NCBI RefSeq assembly: GCF_020178975.1
Contig: NZ_JAHXBU010000094.1
Span: 62,001-126,000 of the forward strand
DNA: 64,000 nucleotides
Direction of reading: 5' to 3'
DNA from: Cesiribacter sp. SM1
Lineage (GTDB): Bacteria > Bacteroidota > Bacteroidia > Cytophagales > Cyclobacteriaceae
Part shown: positions 27,492-36,929 of the stretch, piece by piece
Position numbering within the stretch: the stretch's first letter is position 1
How the letters are laid out: every line of letters begins with the position of its first letter
Program-made: the position numbers and the translations under genes
The notes under the pieces: generated by a model
What the model was told of the DNA's origin: nothing
Databases searched by the model: none
What the model saw: the letters and a program-made list of their open reading frames with translations, nothing else

Positions 27492-27816
27492 CCTCCAACA
27501 GGCAAATCACATAATCATCAGCAGCTTTCTCTTAGTTAAGTACAGCACTATACCCCGCCACCATTGCCCCAGTATTTACCCATACTGCTGCAGACAACCT
27601 CAGCAGCAACAAATAAACATCTGGCTTAACACAGGCCGAGCACCTCATTTTCCTGAAAAATGTAGCTGTAACTGATTGACTCAGCATCTTTTTAGTTCAG
27701 ACAGGCCGCATCATTATAGAGGCAGCATTACCCTGCCTCTGCGCGAATGCCTCCTTAATTGTCGGGGCAAAAAATCAAATTTCCCGTATATTGACCCTCC
27801 GAAGCTAATTTAAAAC
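27492..27816. other. non-coding stretch upstream of the ATPase-MscS operon
   Basis: About 325 bp with no credible frame. It may hold remaining decayed sequence of the transporter gene, but I recognise none. A small hairpin GAGGCA/TGCCTC is at about 27719-27739. No clear TAnnTTTG box was found near the following ATG. Confidence 0.5.
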
Positions 27817-30789
27817 ATGGCGGCCCTAACCGAGCTACAATTCGAAGAAGTCAGTAACCTGCTGCAAAAGCACTTTCTAAGTCCGCTGGAGGCACGTATA
27901 CAACACGCCGAAAACATACTGAAAGCTGTAGCCCTGCGGCTCGAAAAATGGGACCCCTCCTCCAAAACCGCTGCCACCGATCGCTTCAGACTCCGCACAG
28001 AACTAATCTCAATAGCAGAATCTCAGCTTCCGGAAAAAGACCAGCAGGAGTTCAATCACTACTTCCCCGACTTGGAGGCACAGCTCGATGCTTTTATCAT
28101 GGAGCAGGAAGAAGTTCGGCTGGAAAGGCAGGTAGAAGAGCGTTTTGTACCTCAGGCCGATGATCCTGCCTGGCTGCGCTCTGCCAAGTTCTGGAAACGC
28201 AGAGCCCGCAGGCTTGGTCATATGGGCCAGGGTGTTGGCAACTGGTTCAGAAAAGCATCAGGAGGAGAAGAAAGTGCTCTGCAGCCCTGGCTCCATGAGG
28301 TGCCCTGGCAGCTGCTGTTACGGCAGCACCTGCAGGTACAGTTGCTGCATCGCCTCCAGGAGCTGATAGACATAGCTGAACAGCAGCGCCTGGCACTCTT
28401 ACAAGCTGCCTACGACCTAAGCACCCTGCCCGACCGCCAGCCAGCCCCGGCCAGGATAGAAGTGCAGCAGGAGATTGAGCTGCGGCTGCAGCGCGCGCGC
28501 AATGCCAGGGAGCAAACCAGCGAACTGTTAAACCGCCAGCTCGATGCGGTGCTGGGCCGTTTGTACATTGAGCTGGAACAAGAGTATACCAAAGCAGGTA
28601 CCCTGGAGCTGCCTGCCCGAAAGCTTAGACTGCCCCTGCTGCAGGAGCGGACAGGCAAACGCAGGCAGCAAATAGAAGATCAGCTCGCAGCGTGGCAAAA
28701 CACACAACTGGCACTCTGCAACCACTGGCGCCTGCATTTGCAGCTACACAACACTGCCGGTGAGATATCTGATAAGTTTGATCTGGCCAGGCTGCAATGG
28801 CAGCAGGGCCTGCAAACGCAGGTATTTACTGGCTTCGATAAAGTAGCCGCCAGCTTAAAAAACATAAAAGCCACGCTTGCCCAGGCACCCCTGCCCGGGG
28901 CTTTTACAGAATGCAGGCACAAGCTGCGCCAGCAGGTTTCGCGCCAGGAAGTAGCCGCTACTGCCGATGCACTTACACAGCTATCTCTGCCCGAACAACT
29001 GCAGCAGCTGGAGGGTCCGCTGCAGGAGATCTTATCGGCCCTGCCGGAGCAAACGGTGCTTGCTCCCTACGGAGCAGGCAACGAGCTTACCCCCGTGCCT
29101 GCTGCTGCACTGGTAACAATACTACCCCGCGAGGTGGTAAGCCTGGAGGTGCTACCCATGGCCGTTCGCAGGCTGCTGCAGCTGCGCAACGATTTACTTC
29201 AGCAGGTAGAAGAAATACGGCTGCGACTGGGCGAGATGGAAGAGATGAGTCTCTTTAACCTGGATACTGCCCATGCTTACTGGGAGCAGCACCCCCAGGA
29301 TGAACAGAAGGCGCGGGCTTTTGCCTTTGAAGGAATTGACCGCACCCGCACCCATGCAGCCAGTCTGCAGGAGCGCCTGCGCAACCTTAGCAGTACCACC
29401 TGGCAGGAGGTAGAGCAGCTGCAGCATCGCATCAGCCAAAGCTTATTTCAGCTCAATAATCTTGAGAATGTAAGAAGCCTGCAAATGCGGATGTTTAAAG
29501 CCCGCACCAGGCAACGTACCGAAACATTACAGGAAAAGGCCACAAAGCAGGCCCAAACCCTGCTTCCGCGTCTTCAGCAGTACCTAAGGAGTAGCCTAAG
29601 CTTTGCCGGCAGGCAGCAACAACGCATCCGCAGCCGCCTGGGCATAGAAGTGCGTTCGGCCTCCATTGCTACCGAACTCTCCGATTTCCTGGCCGAAAAT
29701 GAGCAGTCGCTCCAGCGCCTGCCCTTTGTATACCAGCGCCTGTACACCGTAGAGCCGCTTACCGACGAGCTTTTCCTCATAGGCCGCACGGCAGAGCTGC
29801 AAACCCTGCAGGATGGGTACCGCCGCTGGAAGGAAGGTAAATTCTCACCCCTGCTCATCAGTGGCGAAAAAGGCAGTGGCTGCACCAGCCTGCTCAATGT
29901 TTTCCTCAAGCGCCTGCCGCAACAGCAGCAGGTAGCCCGCCTCTCCTTAACAAGCCCGGTGGCAGATCAGAAAGAACTGGCACAGCAGCTGGCCAGGGCA
30001 ACAGGTTTGCCGGAGAACAGCGCTATGGATCAGGTCCTGGAATACCTGCAAAAGCCACAGTCGCCCCTGGTAATTGTAGTAGAAGACCTGCAGCACCTCT
30101 TCAGGCGCTGGGTAGGTGGCTTTGAGCTCATGAAGGCTTTTCTGGAGCTGGTGTCGCTTACCGGCAGAACGGTGTTCTGGCTCTGCAGCTGCACGCTTTA
30201 CAGCTGGCAGTACCTCGACAGGGTGATGCAGGGATCTGAAACCTGGGAAAGAGTAGTATTTCTGCAGGAATTTACTCCGGCACAGTTGAGCGAATTAATC
30301 CTGCGCAGGCACAGGGTGAGCGGCTACCAGCTGCAGTTTGAGCCCGGCCCCAATGATCTGCAGAATAAAAAGTTTGTAGCCATGTCTGCCGAAGAACAGC
30401 AGACTTACCTGGAGGTAAAGTACTTCCAGAAGCTCTCCCTCTTTGCACAGAGCAACCTGCAGCTGGCCCTGCTTTACTGGTTGCGCTCTACGCTTGCCGT
30501 AAGCAAAAGCACTGTTAACATCAGCACTTCCCTTAATCCTGAATTTGGATTCCTGCTGCACATGACCCAGGCCCGCTACTTTATTTTGCATGCCCTGCTG
30601 CTGCACGAGCACCTAAGTGCCAGGGAACTTTCCCACATCTTCGGTGAAACTGAAAACAGCCAGCGCCGCCAGCTGCAAATGCTGCACGACGATGGTCTGC
30701 TGCTGCGCAATGAGGACAGGTTTAGCCTTAACCCGCTGCTCTACCGCCAGATTGTAAACGTGCTGAAACAAAAAAACCTGGTTCATTAA
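27817..30789 (+). CDS. large coiled-coil P-loop-like ATPase with degenerate Walker A and C-terminal winged helix
   Basis: A 990-residue cytosolic protein. The first 650 residues are almost entirely helical and rich in Gln, Leu, Arg and Glu, with coiled-coil character. An ATPase-like domain follows the typical FLIGRTAELQTLQ entry: the Walker A position reads GEKGSGCTSLL, so the essential lysine is Cys689, while Walker B is intact (PLVIVVEDLQHLF, about 750-762). Sensor-like and arginine segments follow (WLCSCTLYSWQYLD), and the last 85 residues form a winged-helix-like domain (LSARELSHIFGETENSQRRQLQ). The stop is 2 bp before the MscS channel gene. Family unknown to me. A sensor that gates or assembles the channel is an inference from the operon. 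Confidence 0.75.
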   Translation: MAALTELQFEEVSNLLQKHFLSPLEARIQHAENILKAVALRLEKWDPSSKTAATDRFRLRTELISIAESQLPEKDQQEFNHYFPDLEAQLDAFIMEQEEVRLERQVEERFVPQADDPAWLRSAKFWKRRARRLGHMGQGVGNWFRKASGGEESALQPWLHEVPWQLLLRQHLQVQLLHRLQELIDIAEQQRLALLQAAYDLSTLPDRQPAPARIEVQQEIELRLQRARNAREQTSELLNRQLDAVLGRLYIELEQEYTKAGTLELPARKLRLPLLQERTGKRRQQIEDQLAAWQNTQLALCNHWRLHLQLHNTAGEISDKFDLARLQWQQGLQTQVFTGFDKVAASLKNIKATLAQAPLPGAFTECRHKLRQQVSRQEVAATADALTQLSLPEQLQQLEGPLQEILSALPEQTVLAPYGAGNELTPVPAAALVTILPREVVSLEVLPMAVRRLLQLRNDLLQQVEEIRLRLGEMEEMSLFNLDTAHAYWEQHPQDEQKARAFAFEGIDRTRTHAASLQERLRNLSSTTWQEVEQLQHRISQSLFQLNNLENVRSLQMRMFKARTRQRTETLQEKATKQAQTLLPRLQQYLRSSLSFAGRQQQRIRSRLGIEVRSASIATELSDFLAENEQSLQRLPFVYQRLYTVEPLTDELFLIGRTAELQTLQDGYRRWKEGKFSPLLISGEKGSGCTSLLNVFLKRLPQQQQVARLSLTSPVADQKELAQQLARATGLPENSAMDQVLEYLQKPQSPLVIVVEDLQHLFRRWVGGFELMKAFLELVSLTGRTVFWLCSCTLYSWQYLDRVMQGSETWERVVFLQEFTPAQLSELILRRHRVSGYQLQFEPGPNDLQNKKFVAMSAEEQQTYLEVKYFQKLSLFAQSNLQLALLYWLRSTLAVSKSTVNISTSLNPEFGFLLHMTQARYFILHALLLHEHLSARELSHIFGETENSQRRQLQMLHDDGLLLRNEDRFSLNPLLYRQIVNVLKQKNLVH

Positions 30790-30791
30790 GT

Positions 30792-31796
30792 ATGAAATAC
30801 CACACCGCCTCCATAAAACTGCTCTTACTATTACCGCTCTGGCTACTGCCCCTGCTGCTGTTCTCTCAAAATACGGCAGAAACACCTTTGCAGGCACTCC
30901 AGGGCACAGCACCTGTTACAGTAAGAGTAGCCGATACACTGGTGGTACGCCAGGCTGCCGAAAAAGAACCTGCCCCACCCGTAGACGGAACCCAGCCACC
31001 CGACCTGGGCCAGATCTTTTCTTTCTGGAAAATCTTCTGGGCCCTGATTTTCCTGGCTGCCGGTTTTTTCCTGATCCGGATCATTACCGGGCTCCTGGAG
31101 CTTTGGGCAGAGCGCAGCACCACCCGCCGCATTACAGTAAAAGGTGTGGTACCGGTGGTACGCATAGTAGGCTGGATGCTGCTGTTCACCATCATCATCG
31201 GTGGCATCTTTCAGCCTCCTGCCGCCACTTTGCTGGCGCTATGGGCTTCTGTAGGCATTGCGGTTGGCTTTGCTGCACAGGATGTACTTAAAAACATCTT
31301 TGGCGGCATCACCATCCTGCTCGACAGGCCCTTTCAGGTAGGCGACAAAATAGAAATTGGCCCGCACTATGGCGAGGTGGTGGAGATAGGCCTGCGCTCT
31401 ACCCGTATTGTTACGCCTGATGATTCGCTGGTAACAGTGCCCAACAGCGAGCTCATGAACCAGAGCGTAAGCAATTCCAATGCCGGTGAGGCTAACTGCC
31501 AGGTGGTGGCAGAGCTCTACCTGCCCCTGGGTGTAGATACCGCCCGCGTGCGACAGCTTGCTTATGAAGCTGCCCACGTAAGCCGCTTTATTTACCAGAA
31601 CAAGCCTGTAACAGTACTCTTTTTCAATGAACTGAAGAACAACAGAAGCTGGCTTAAAATGCGGCTGAAAGCCTATGTAATGGATATTCGCTATGAGTTT
31701 ACCTTCAAAAGCGAAATGACTGAAATTGTACTGCGGGAGCTGATAAAGGAAGGTTTGGTTGAGTTTGATGAAAAAGGTATCATGCGGATAGACTAA
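30792..31796 (+). CDS. MscS-family mechanosensitive ion channel
   Basis: A 334-residue inner-membrane channel. It has an N-terminal signal-like hydrophobic segment (residues 8-26), a periplasmic stretch rich in Pro and Thr, and three membrane helices at about 73-98, 112-140 and 145-175. The third helix carries the pore motif GFAAQDVLKNIFGGITILLD, followed by RPFQVGDKIEI and the cytosolic beta domain with TPDDSLVTVPNSEL. These are MscS hallmarks, and length is near the family core. It is fused into one operon with the large ATPase-like protein upstream (2 bp spacing), which is unusual for a simple osmotic safety valve and suggests ligand- or ATP-controlled gating. Confidence 0.92.
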   Translation: MKYHTASIKLLLLLPLWLLPLLLFSQNTAETPLQALQGTAPVTVRVADTLVVRQAAEKEPAPPVDGTQPPDLGQIFSFWKIFWALIFLAAGFFLIRIITGLLELWAERSTTRRITVKGVVPVVRIVGWMLLFTIIIGGIFQPPAATLLALWASVGIAVGFAAQDVLKNIFGGITILLDRPFQVGDKIEIGPHYGEVVEIGLRSTRIVTPDDSLVTVPNSELMNQSVSNSNAGEANCQVVAELYLPLGVDTARVRQLAYEAAHVSRFIYQNKPVTVLFFNELKNNRSWLKMRLKAYVMDIRYEFTFKSEMTEIVLRELIKEGLVEFDEKGIMRID

Positions 31797-31847
31797 GCGC
31801 TGATTTTTACTAAAATTAGCATCAGCAATCAAATTCCTATCATCCAG

Positions 31848-32294
31848 ATGAACCAGCAAGCTGCTGTCGTCATAAGCACCGACAAGAGCAAAATAAACAT
31901 CGACTACGTGCACCATTTTTTGAGCACCAAGTCCTACTGGGCAAAAGGTATACCCAGCGAAACAGTGGCAAAAGCCATCAATAACTCCCTATGCTTTGTA
32001 GTACTGAAGAACGATGTGCAGATTGGCTTTGCCCGTGTAATTACAGATTATACCACCTTTGCCTACTTAGCCGATGTTTTTATAGACCCCGGACATCGCG
32101 GATTTGGCTATTCAAAAATTTTAGTGGCAGAAATAGTGGGTAACCCCCAGCTTCAGGGGCTAAGGAGGTGGATGCTCATGACTGCCGATGCACACAGCCT
32201 CTACGAGCAGTTTGGGTTCAGTATGCTGGCTAAACCCGAAAGAGCCATGGAAATTTCTAATCCTGATATTTATACAAAGGCTGAAAGGCAGTAA
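31848..32294 (+). CDS. GNAT family N-acetyltransferase
   Basis: A 148-residue acetyl-CoA-dependent acyltransferase. The central strand FARVITDYTTFAYLADVFIDP is followed by the acetyl-CoA loop GHRGFGYSKILV (motif A, Q/R-x-x-G-x-G/A) and the C-terminal strand with HSLYEQFGFSMLAKPERAME. This pattern (LYEQFGF) is common in the small GNATs of the YjgM/arylamine-like type. Substrate unknown. It begins 51 bp after the MscS gene and may be transcribed with it. Confidence 0.82.
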   Translation: MNQQAAVVISTDKSKINIDYVHHFLSTKSYWAKGIPSETVAKAINNSLCFVVLKNDVQIGFARVITDYTTFAYLADVFIDPGHRGFGYSKILVAEIVGNPQLQGLRRWMLMTADAHSLYEQFGFSMLAKPERAMEISNPDIYTKAERQ

Positions 32295-32485
32295 CATGCC
32301 ACCAAAACCAGGTGAAGCTTAGCCGCAGCAGTTGTAAAAAAATTCACACATCCTTAATAACAAAGAGCATATAACTGCATAGAGAAAGCAACAAAATTTG
32401 AATAATTGCTTTTAAATTGCCCTCTCTCTACCTTTTAACTTACAGCAGGCAACATCTAGTACTGCTATTTTTAAGCCAAAGCAAC

Positions 32486-33109
32486 ATGACAACAAACGAA
32501 GTGCTTAACGATATTAAAAGACTGAAAACCCTGGCAGATACCGGTCTGCTTTACGCCACCAACGAATACGACAGAGACCGCTACATAGAACTCCAGGACA
32601 TTAGCTATCGGCTCCTAAGCAACCTCAGCGGGAGTACGGAAGAGGAGCTAAGGGCATCGTTTGCCCCGGTAAAAGAATATCCAACACCTAAGGTTGATGT
32701 AAGAGGCCTCGTTATACGCGGTGATGGCAAAATACTGATGGTAAAGGAAAGCGCCGATGGTAAATGGGCCCTGCCCGGCGGCTGGGCCGATATTGGCTAT
32801 AGCCCCAAAGAATCCATCATCAAGGAATGTAAAGAAGAAGCAGGCATCGATGTGGTACCAGAGCGATTGCTGGCAGTATATGATAAAAAAATGCACCCGC
32901 ATCCGCCAGAGCAGTACTACATTTATAAAATAGCCATCCTGTGCAGGGCTACTTCTTTTGAATTGAACAAAGGTTTCGATGTGCTGGATGTGGGCTATTT
33001 TGACATCAGTAACCTGCCTGAATTATCCGAAGACCGGAATCTGAAAAGCCAGATTGAAATGCTTTACCAAAAAGCACTATCTTCAGATACAGAAGCTTAC
33101 TGCGATTAA
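32486..33109 (+). CDS. Nudix hydrolase with N-terminal Nudix_N2 domain
   Basis: A 207-residue nucleoside-diphosphate-X pyrophosphatase. The helical N-terminal domain (MTTNEVLNDIKRLKTLADTG, about 60 residues) precedes the Nudix domain (VDVRGLVIRGDGKILMVKE) with the box GGWADIGYSPKESIIKECKEEAGI. The ATG at 32486 was chosen because it begins the conserved N-terminal domain; the frame is open upstream. Relatives act on ADP-ribose or on CDP-choline-like substrates, and the N2 domain is typical of that clade. Monocistronic, with nearly 190 bp of AT-rich sequence before it. Confidence 0.88.
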   Translation: MTTNEVLNDIKRLKTLADTGLLYATNEYDRDRYIELQDISYRLLSNLSGSTEEELRASFAPVKEYPTPKVDVRGLVIRGDGKILMVKESADGKWALPGGWADIGYSPKESIIKECKEEAGIDVVPERLLAVYDKKMHPHPPEQYYIYKIAILCRATSFELNKGFDVLDVGYFDISNLPELSEDRNLKSQIEMLYQKALSSDTEAYCD

Positions 33110-33197
33110 TCTGCATCGGGTATTTTCGTAGGGGTAGAAACTCACTCCCGGAATGATTTTTTAATGCTGGCACTGTTTAACAGAAAGGGCAGAAACT

Positions 33198-34304
33198 ATG
33201 CAAATCGACCAAATAGAGTTGTACCAATCCCGCATAAAGCTCAGGGAGCCCTTTATCATCTCTTTGGGGCCACTGGAGTGGGCCGAACATATAGTTGTAA
33301 TTATCCGCACAACGGATGGCTTAAAGGGCTACGGCGAGTGTAGTCCCTTTATGACGATCAATGGAGAAACAGTAGATACCTGCTATGTAGTGGGACAGCT
33401 GCTGGCAAAGGTGCTGCTGGGAAAAGATCCGCTACGGCTGGAGGAGTGTGCCCTGCTCATGGACAAACTGATCTGGGGCAACAGCAGTATTAAAAGTGCC
33501 TTCAGCATTGCCCTTTACGATATTGCCGCACAAGAGGCAGGGCTTCCGCTCTGGGCCTTCCTGGGTGGTAAAAAAGATAAAACCCTCTTCACCGACTATA
33601 CCGTTAGCCTTAGCAGTACTAAAAAAATGGCTGCTGATGCACTGTGGATAAAAGAGCAGGGGTACGGTGTGGTGAAAGTAAAGCTGGGTGGCCGTGGAGA
33701 AGAAGACATTGAGCGCATCTGCGCCATTCGTGATGCCATCGGAAATGAATTACCCCTCCGGATAGATGCCAACCAGGGCTGGAGTGCCGAAACAGCCATT
33801 GCTACCCTAAAAGCCCTGGCACCCTGCAATATTCAGCATTGCGAGGAACCCATTCCCCGCTGGGATTTTATGAACCTGCCAACTGTAAGAGCGCAAAGCC
33901 CGGTTCCCATCATGGCCGATGAATCCTGCTGCGACCACCACGATGCCGCAAGGCTCATTCAGCTGCAGGCCTGCGATTCGCTCAACATCAAACTTGGCAA
34001 ATCATCGGGTTTCCTGAATGCCCAAAAAATAGTGGCACTGGCCGATGAAAAAGAAACGCCCATGCAGGTAGGCGGCTTCCTGGAATCGAGGCTGGGCTTT
34101 ACTGCCTCGGCCCACCTGGCACTCTCCAGCAAAAATATCATCCATTTCGATTTTGATACCCCGCTCATGCAAACTGAGGATCCGGTGGTGGGCGGCATCA
34201 GCTATGGCAGGGGGGGCGAAGTGCAGGTGCCCGATACACCCGGATTAGGGGCAGGCATAGACGAAGAATTTCTAAAAGGAAAACCATGCATAACCATTAA
34301 ATAA
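33198..34304 (+). CDS. mandelate racemase/muconate lactonizing enzyme family (dipeptide epimerase-like)
   Basis: A 368-residue enolase-superfamily enzyme. The acid-base lysine pair is Lys160/Lys162 in VVKVKLGG, the metal ligands are Asp190 (RIDANQGW), Glu216 (CEEPIP) and Asp241 (MADES), and the C-terminal lysine is Lys265 in NIKLGKSSG. The K-x-K plus C-terminal K arrangement is that of the muconate-cycloisomerase/L-Ala-D/L-Glu epimerase group. Peptidoglycan dipeptide epimerisation is the best guess, but other dipeptides or cycloisomerisation cannot be excluded. No peptidoglycan recycling genes are beside it. Confidence 0.85.
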   Translation: MQIDQIELYQSRIKLREPFIISLGPLEWAEHIVVIIRTTDGLKGYGECSPFMTINGETVDTCYVVGQLLAKVLLGKDPLRLEECALLMDKLIWGNSSIKSAFSIALYDIAAQEAGLPLWAFLGGKKDKTLFTDYTVSLSSTKKMAADALWIKEQGYGVVKVKLGGRGEEDIERICAIRDAIGNELPLRIDANQGWSAETAIATLKALAPCNIQHCEEPIPRWDFMNLPTVRAQSPVPIMADESCCDHHDAARLIQLQACDSLNIKLGKSSGFLNAQKIVALADEKETPMQVGGFLESRLGFTASAHLALSSKNIIHFDFDTPLMQTEDPVVGGISYGRGGEVQVPDTPGLGAGIDEEFLKGKPCITIK

Positions 34305-34472
34305 AACCCTTGATTGTAGCCAACAAGGCTTATTCGCAGGGTTTTAAAATACACCTGCCCTTGTACTTTACCCTATTTCAACAAGAATCAGGCTTTCTGA
34401 AGCGTTTGCTTAAGAAAGCAATGTTAATTTGCAGTTTAATCGGGCTGCAGCCAGCAGCCCCAGCTATTCTAC

Positions 34473-36128
34473 ATGACGCACACAAGTAAGTTTTCCCTGT
34501 TACTCCTGGCCTGCCTGCTGCTGTTTGCAGGAGGTCTCCATGCCCAAACACCCACCTTTACCAGACAAGACTCCCTGCGGGGCTCCGTTACCCCGGAGCG
34601 TGCCTGGTGGGATCTTACCTATTATCACCTGAAAGTTGGGGTAAACCCCGACCAGAGGAGCATCAGCGGCAGCAATGTTATTCAGTATAAAGTGTTACAG
34701 CCCGGCCAGCGCCTGCAGCTGGACCTGCAGGCGCCCATGCGGCTGGAAAAGGTAGTACAAAACGGAAAGCCACTGGAGGTAAGCCAGGAAGGCAGTGCTT
34801 ACTTTATAACCCTGCCCCAGGCGCAGGAGCCCGGAAGCGTATACAGCCTGGAAGCTTTCTTTGGCGGCACGCCTATTGTAGCCAAAAACCCGCCCTGGGA
34901 TGGCGGCCTGGTGTGGTCTAAAGATGCCAAAGGCAAGCCTTTTATTGCCAATGCCAACCAGGGTGCCGGCGCCAGCATCTGGTGGCCCAATAAAGATCAC
35001 GATTTCGACGAGCCCGACAGCATGCTGATCTCCGTGCGGGTACCCAAAGGCCTGACGGACGTATCGAACGGGCAGCTGCGCGGAATCGACAAACACCGGG
35101 GTGGTGACAAGACCTACCACTGGTTTGTGAGCAACCCCATCAACAACTACGGTGTTAACATTAACATTGCCGACTATGCTCATTTCTCCGATACATTCCA
35201 GGGCGAAAAAGGAAACCTCGACCTCAACTATTATGTGCTGAAAGAAAACCTGGAAAAGGCTAAAGAGCAGTTTAAGCAGGTAAAACCCATGCTGCGGGCT
35301 TTTGAGCACTGGTTTGGACCCTATCCTTTTTATGAAGATGGCTATAAGCTGGTTGAAGCGCCTTACCTGGGCATGGAACACCAGAGTTCAGTTACCTATG
35401 GCAACGGTTACCAGAATGGCTACAAAGGCCAGGACTGGAGCAAGACCGGCCATGGCCTGAAGTTTGACTTTATCATCATTCACGAATCGGCCCACGAGTG
35501 GTTTGCCAACAACATCACCAATTACGATGTGGCCGATATGTGGATTCACGAAGGCTTTACCGCCTATGCAGAAAATCTGTACCTGGAGTACCTTTTCGAC
35601 AAAAAAGCAGGCAGTGAGTATGTACGTGGTACCCGTACCGCCATCCGCAACGACAGGCCCATTATTGGCTACTATGGTGTAAACCAGAGCGGCTCTTCCG
35701 ATATGTATTTCAAAGGTGCCAATATGCTGCACACCCTGCGCCAGATTGTGAACGATGATGAAAAATGGAGGCAGATCCTGCGCGGCCTCAACAAAGAGTT
35801 TTACCACCAGACGGTAAGCACCCAGCAGGTAGAAAGCTACCTAAGCCGGCAAATTGGCCGGGAGCTGAAGCCTTTCTTTGACCAATACCTGCGCACAATC
35901 CTGGTGCCCACACTGGAGTACCGCTTTATAAACGGGATTCTCTCCTACCGCTGGACGAACACCGTTCCCGACTTTAACATGCCTGTACTCGTAACCCTAA
36001 ATGGAAAAGAACTTTGGCTGGAGCCTACTACACAATGGCAGTCGCGGGATGGTGTTGGCGAAGGCACCAGCCTGGAGGTTGACCCTGACTTTTATGTAGG
36101 TGAGCAGAACATAACCATAACACCTTAG
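34473..36128 (+). CDS. secreted M1 family metallopeptidase
   Basis: A 551-residue zinc aminopeptidase-like enzyme. It has a clear signal peptide (LLLLACLLLFAGGLHAQ), a beta-rich N-terminal domain, and the gluzincin catalytic site HESAHEWF (His337, Glu338, His341), with the third ligand Glu360 in WIHEGFTAYAENLYLEY. The exopeptidase-like motif is GMEHQS rather than GAMEN. It lacks the long C-terminal helical domain of classical M1 enzymes, as is common in Bacteroidota. Probably periplasmic or surface-exposed, degrading peptides. The HAD gene follows 91 bp downstream. Confidence 0.9.
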   Translation: MTHTSKFSLLLLACLLLFAGGLHAQTPTFTRQDSLRGSVTPERAWWDLTYYHLKVGVNPDQRSISGSNVIQYKVLQPGQRLQLDLQAPMRLEKVVQNGKPLEVSQEGSAYFITLPQAQEPGSVYSLEAFFGGTPIVAKNPPWDGGLVWSKDAKGKPFIANANQGAGASIWWPNKDHDFDEPDSMLISVRVPKGLTDVSNGQLRGIDKHRGGDKTYHWFVSNPINNYGVNINIADYAHFSDTFQGEKGNLDLNYYVLKENLEKAKEQFKQVKPMLRAFEHWFGPYPFYEDGYKLVEAPYLGMEHQSSVTYGNGYQNGYKGQDWSKTGHGLKFDFIIIHESAHEWFANNITNYDVADMWIHEGFTAYAENLYLEYLFDKKAGSEYVRGTRTAIRNDRPIIGYYGVNQSGSSDMYFKGANMLHTLRQIVNDDEKWRQILRGLNKEFYHQTVSTQQVESYLSRQIGRELKPFFDQYLRTILVPTLEYRFINGILSYRWTNTVPDFNMPVLVTLNGKELWLEPTTQWQSRDGVGEGTSLEVDPDFYVGEQNITITP

Positions 36129-36219
36129 GTTTTCCTTTACCAGCTATCAGCAGAACAAGCAGAAAGAGAGGCAGCTTTTCTGTGTGGTAGATTTTTGATT
36201 CCTGAATAAGCAGAAACCC

Positions 36220-36870
36220 GTGATCAATAAACATACAGCACTAAAAAATAACATCGACAGCATCATCTTCGACCTGGACGGCACCCTATGGGACTCTACC
36301 GCTACGGTTGCAAAAGCCTGGCAGTCTGCCATAGACAAAGTAGATTTTGTAGAAGAGACCATGACCCAGGAGAAGGTACGCTCCATTACCGGCATGCCCT
36401 ATGATGCCATTTACCTGAAACTATACCCAGGCCTAAGCCAGGAGCAGCGTACTACACTGATGCGTATCTGCGGAGAAGAAGAGCTGGTGTATTTGCGCAA
36501 AGAAGGAGGTGTTTTGTATCCAGGACTGGTAGAAACCCTTACCTACTTAAAAGAGAAATACCCGCTCTTTATTGTAAGCAACTGCCAGAGCGGCTACATC
36601 GAAGCATTTTTGGAGCACTACCAGCTGCATCGTTTCTTCACGGATATTGAATGCTTCGGCAACACCAATCAGCCAAAATCAAGCAACATCAGGGCAGTAA
36701 TTGAAAGAAACAGCTTACAATCACCCGTGTATGTTGGTGATACCATGGGCGATTACCAGGCCAGCCAGGGAGCTAAGGTTCCCTTTATCTACACCACCTT
36801 TGGCTTTGGAGAGGTGCCCGAGGCAGATGCTGTTATCACCCAGTTTACAGATCTGAAGGAATTGCTGTAA
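36220..36870 (+). CDS. HAD family hydrolase (phosphoglycolate-phosphatase-like)
   Basis: A 216-residue phosphatase. Motif I is IIFDLDGTLWDS (nucleophile Asp18, acid-base Asp20), motif II is FIVSNCQSGY, the lysine is in GNTNQPKSSNI, and motif IV is YVGDTMGDYQAS. The helical cap lies between motifs I and II. The only start that includes motif I properly is a GTG at 36220. The substrate is unknown. It ends at a bidirectional terminator shared with the convergent tricorn-like protease gene. Confidence 0.85.
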   Translation: MINKHTALKNNIDSIIFDLDGTLWDSTATVAKAWQSAIDKVDFVEETMTQEKVRSITGMPYDAIYLKLYPGLSQEQRTTLMRICGEEELVYLRKEGGVLYPGLVETLTYLKEKYPLFIVSNCQSGYIEAFLEHYQLHRFFTDIECFGNTNQPKSSNIRAVIERNSLQSPVYVGDTMGDYQASQGAKVPFIYTTFGFGEVPEADAVITQFTDLKELL

Positions 36871-36872
36871 AT

Positions 36873-36910
36873 AAAAAAGACCCAGCCGTAGCAACACAGC
36901 CGGGTCTTTC
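36873..36910. terminator. bidirectional terminator between the HAD and tricorn-like protease genes
   Basis: A 10 bp stem with one mismatch (AAGACCC on the left, GGGTCTT on the right) around a loop, with A-run on the left and T-rich sequence on the right. It serves both convergent genes. Confidence 0.8.
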
Positions 36911-36929
36911 ATTATCAAGTAGTTTATTT

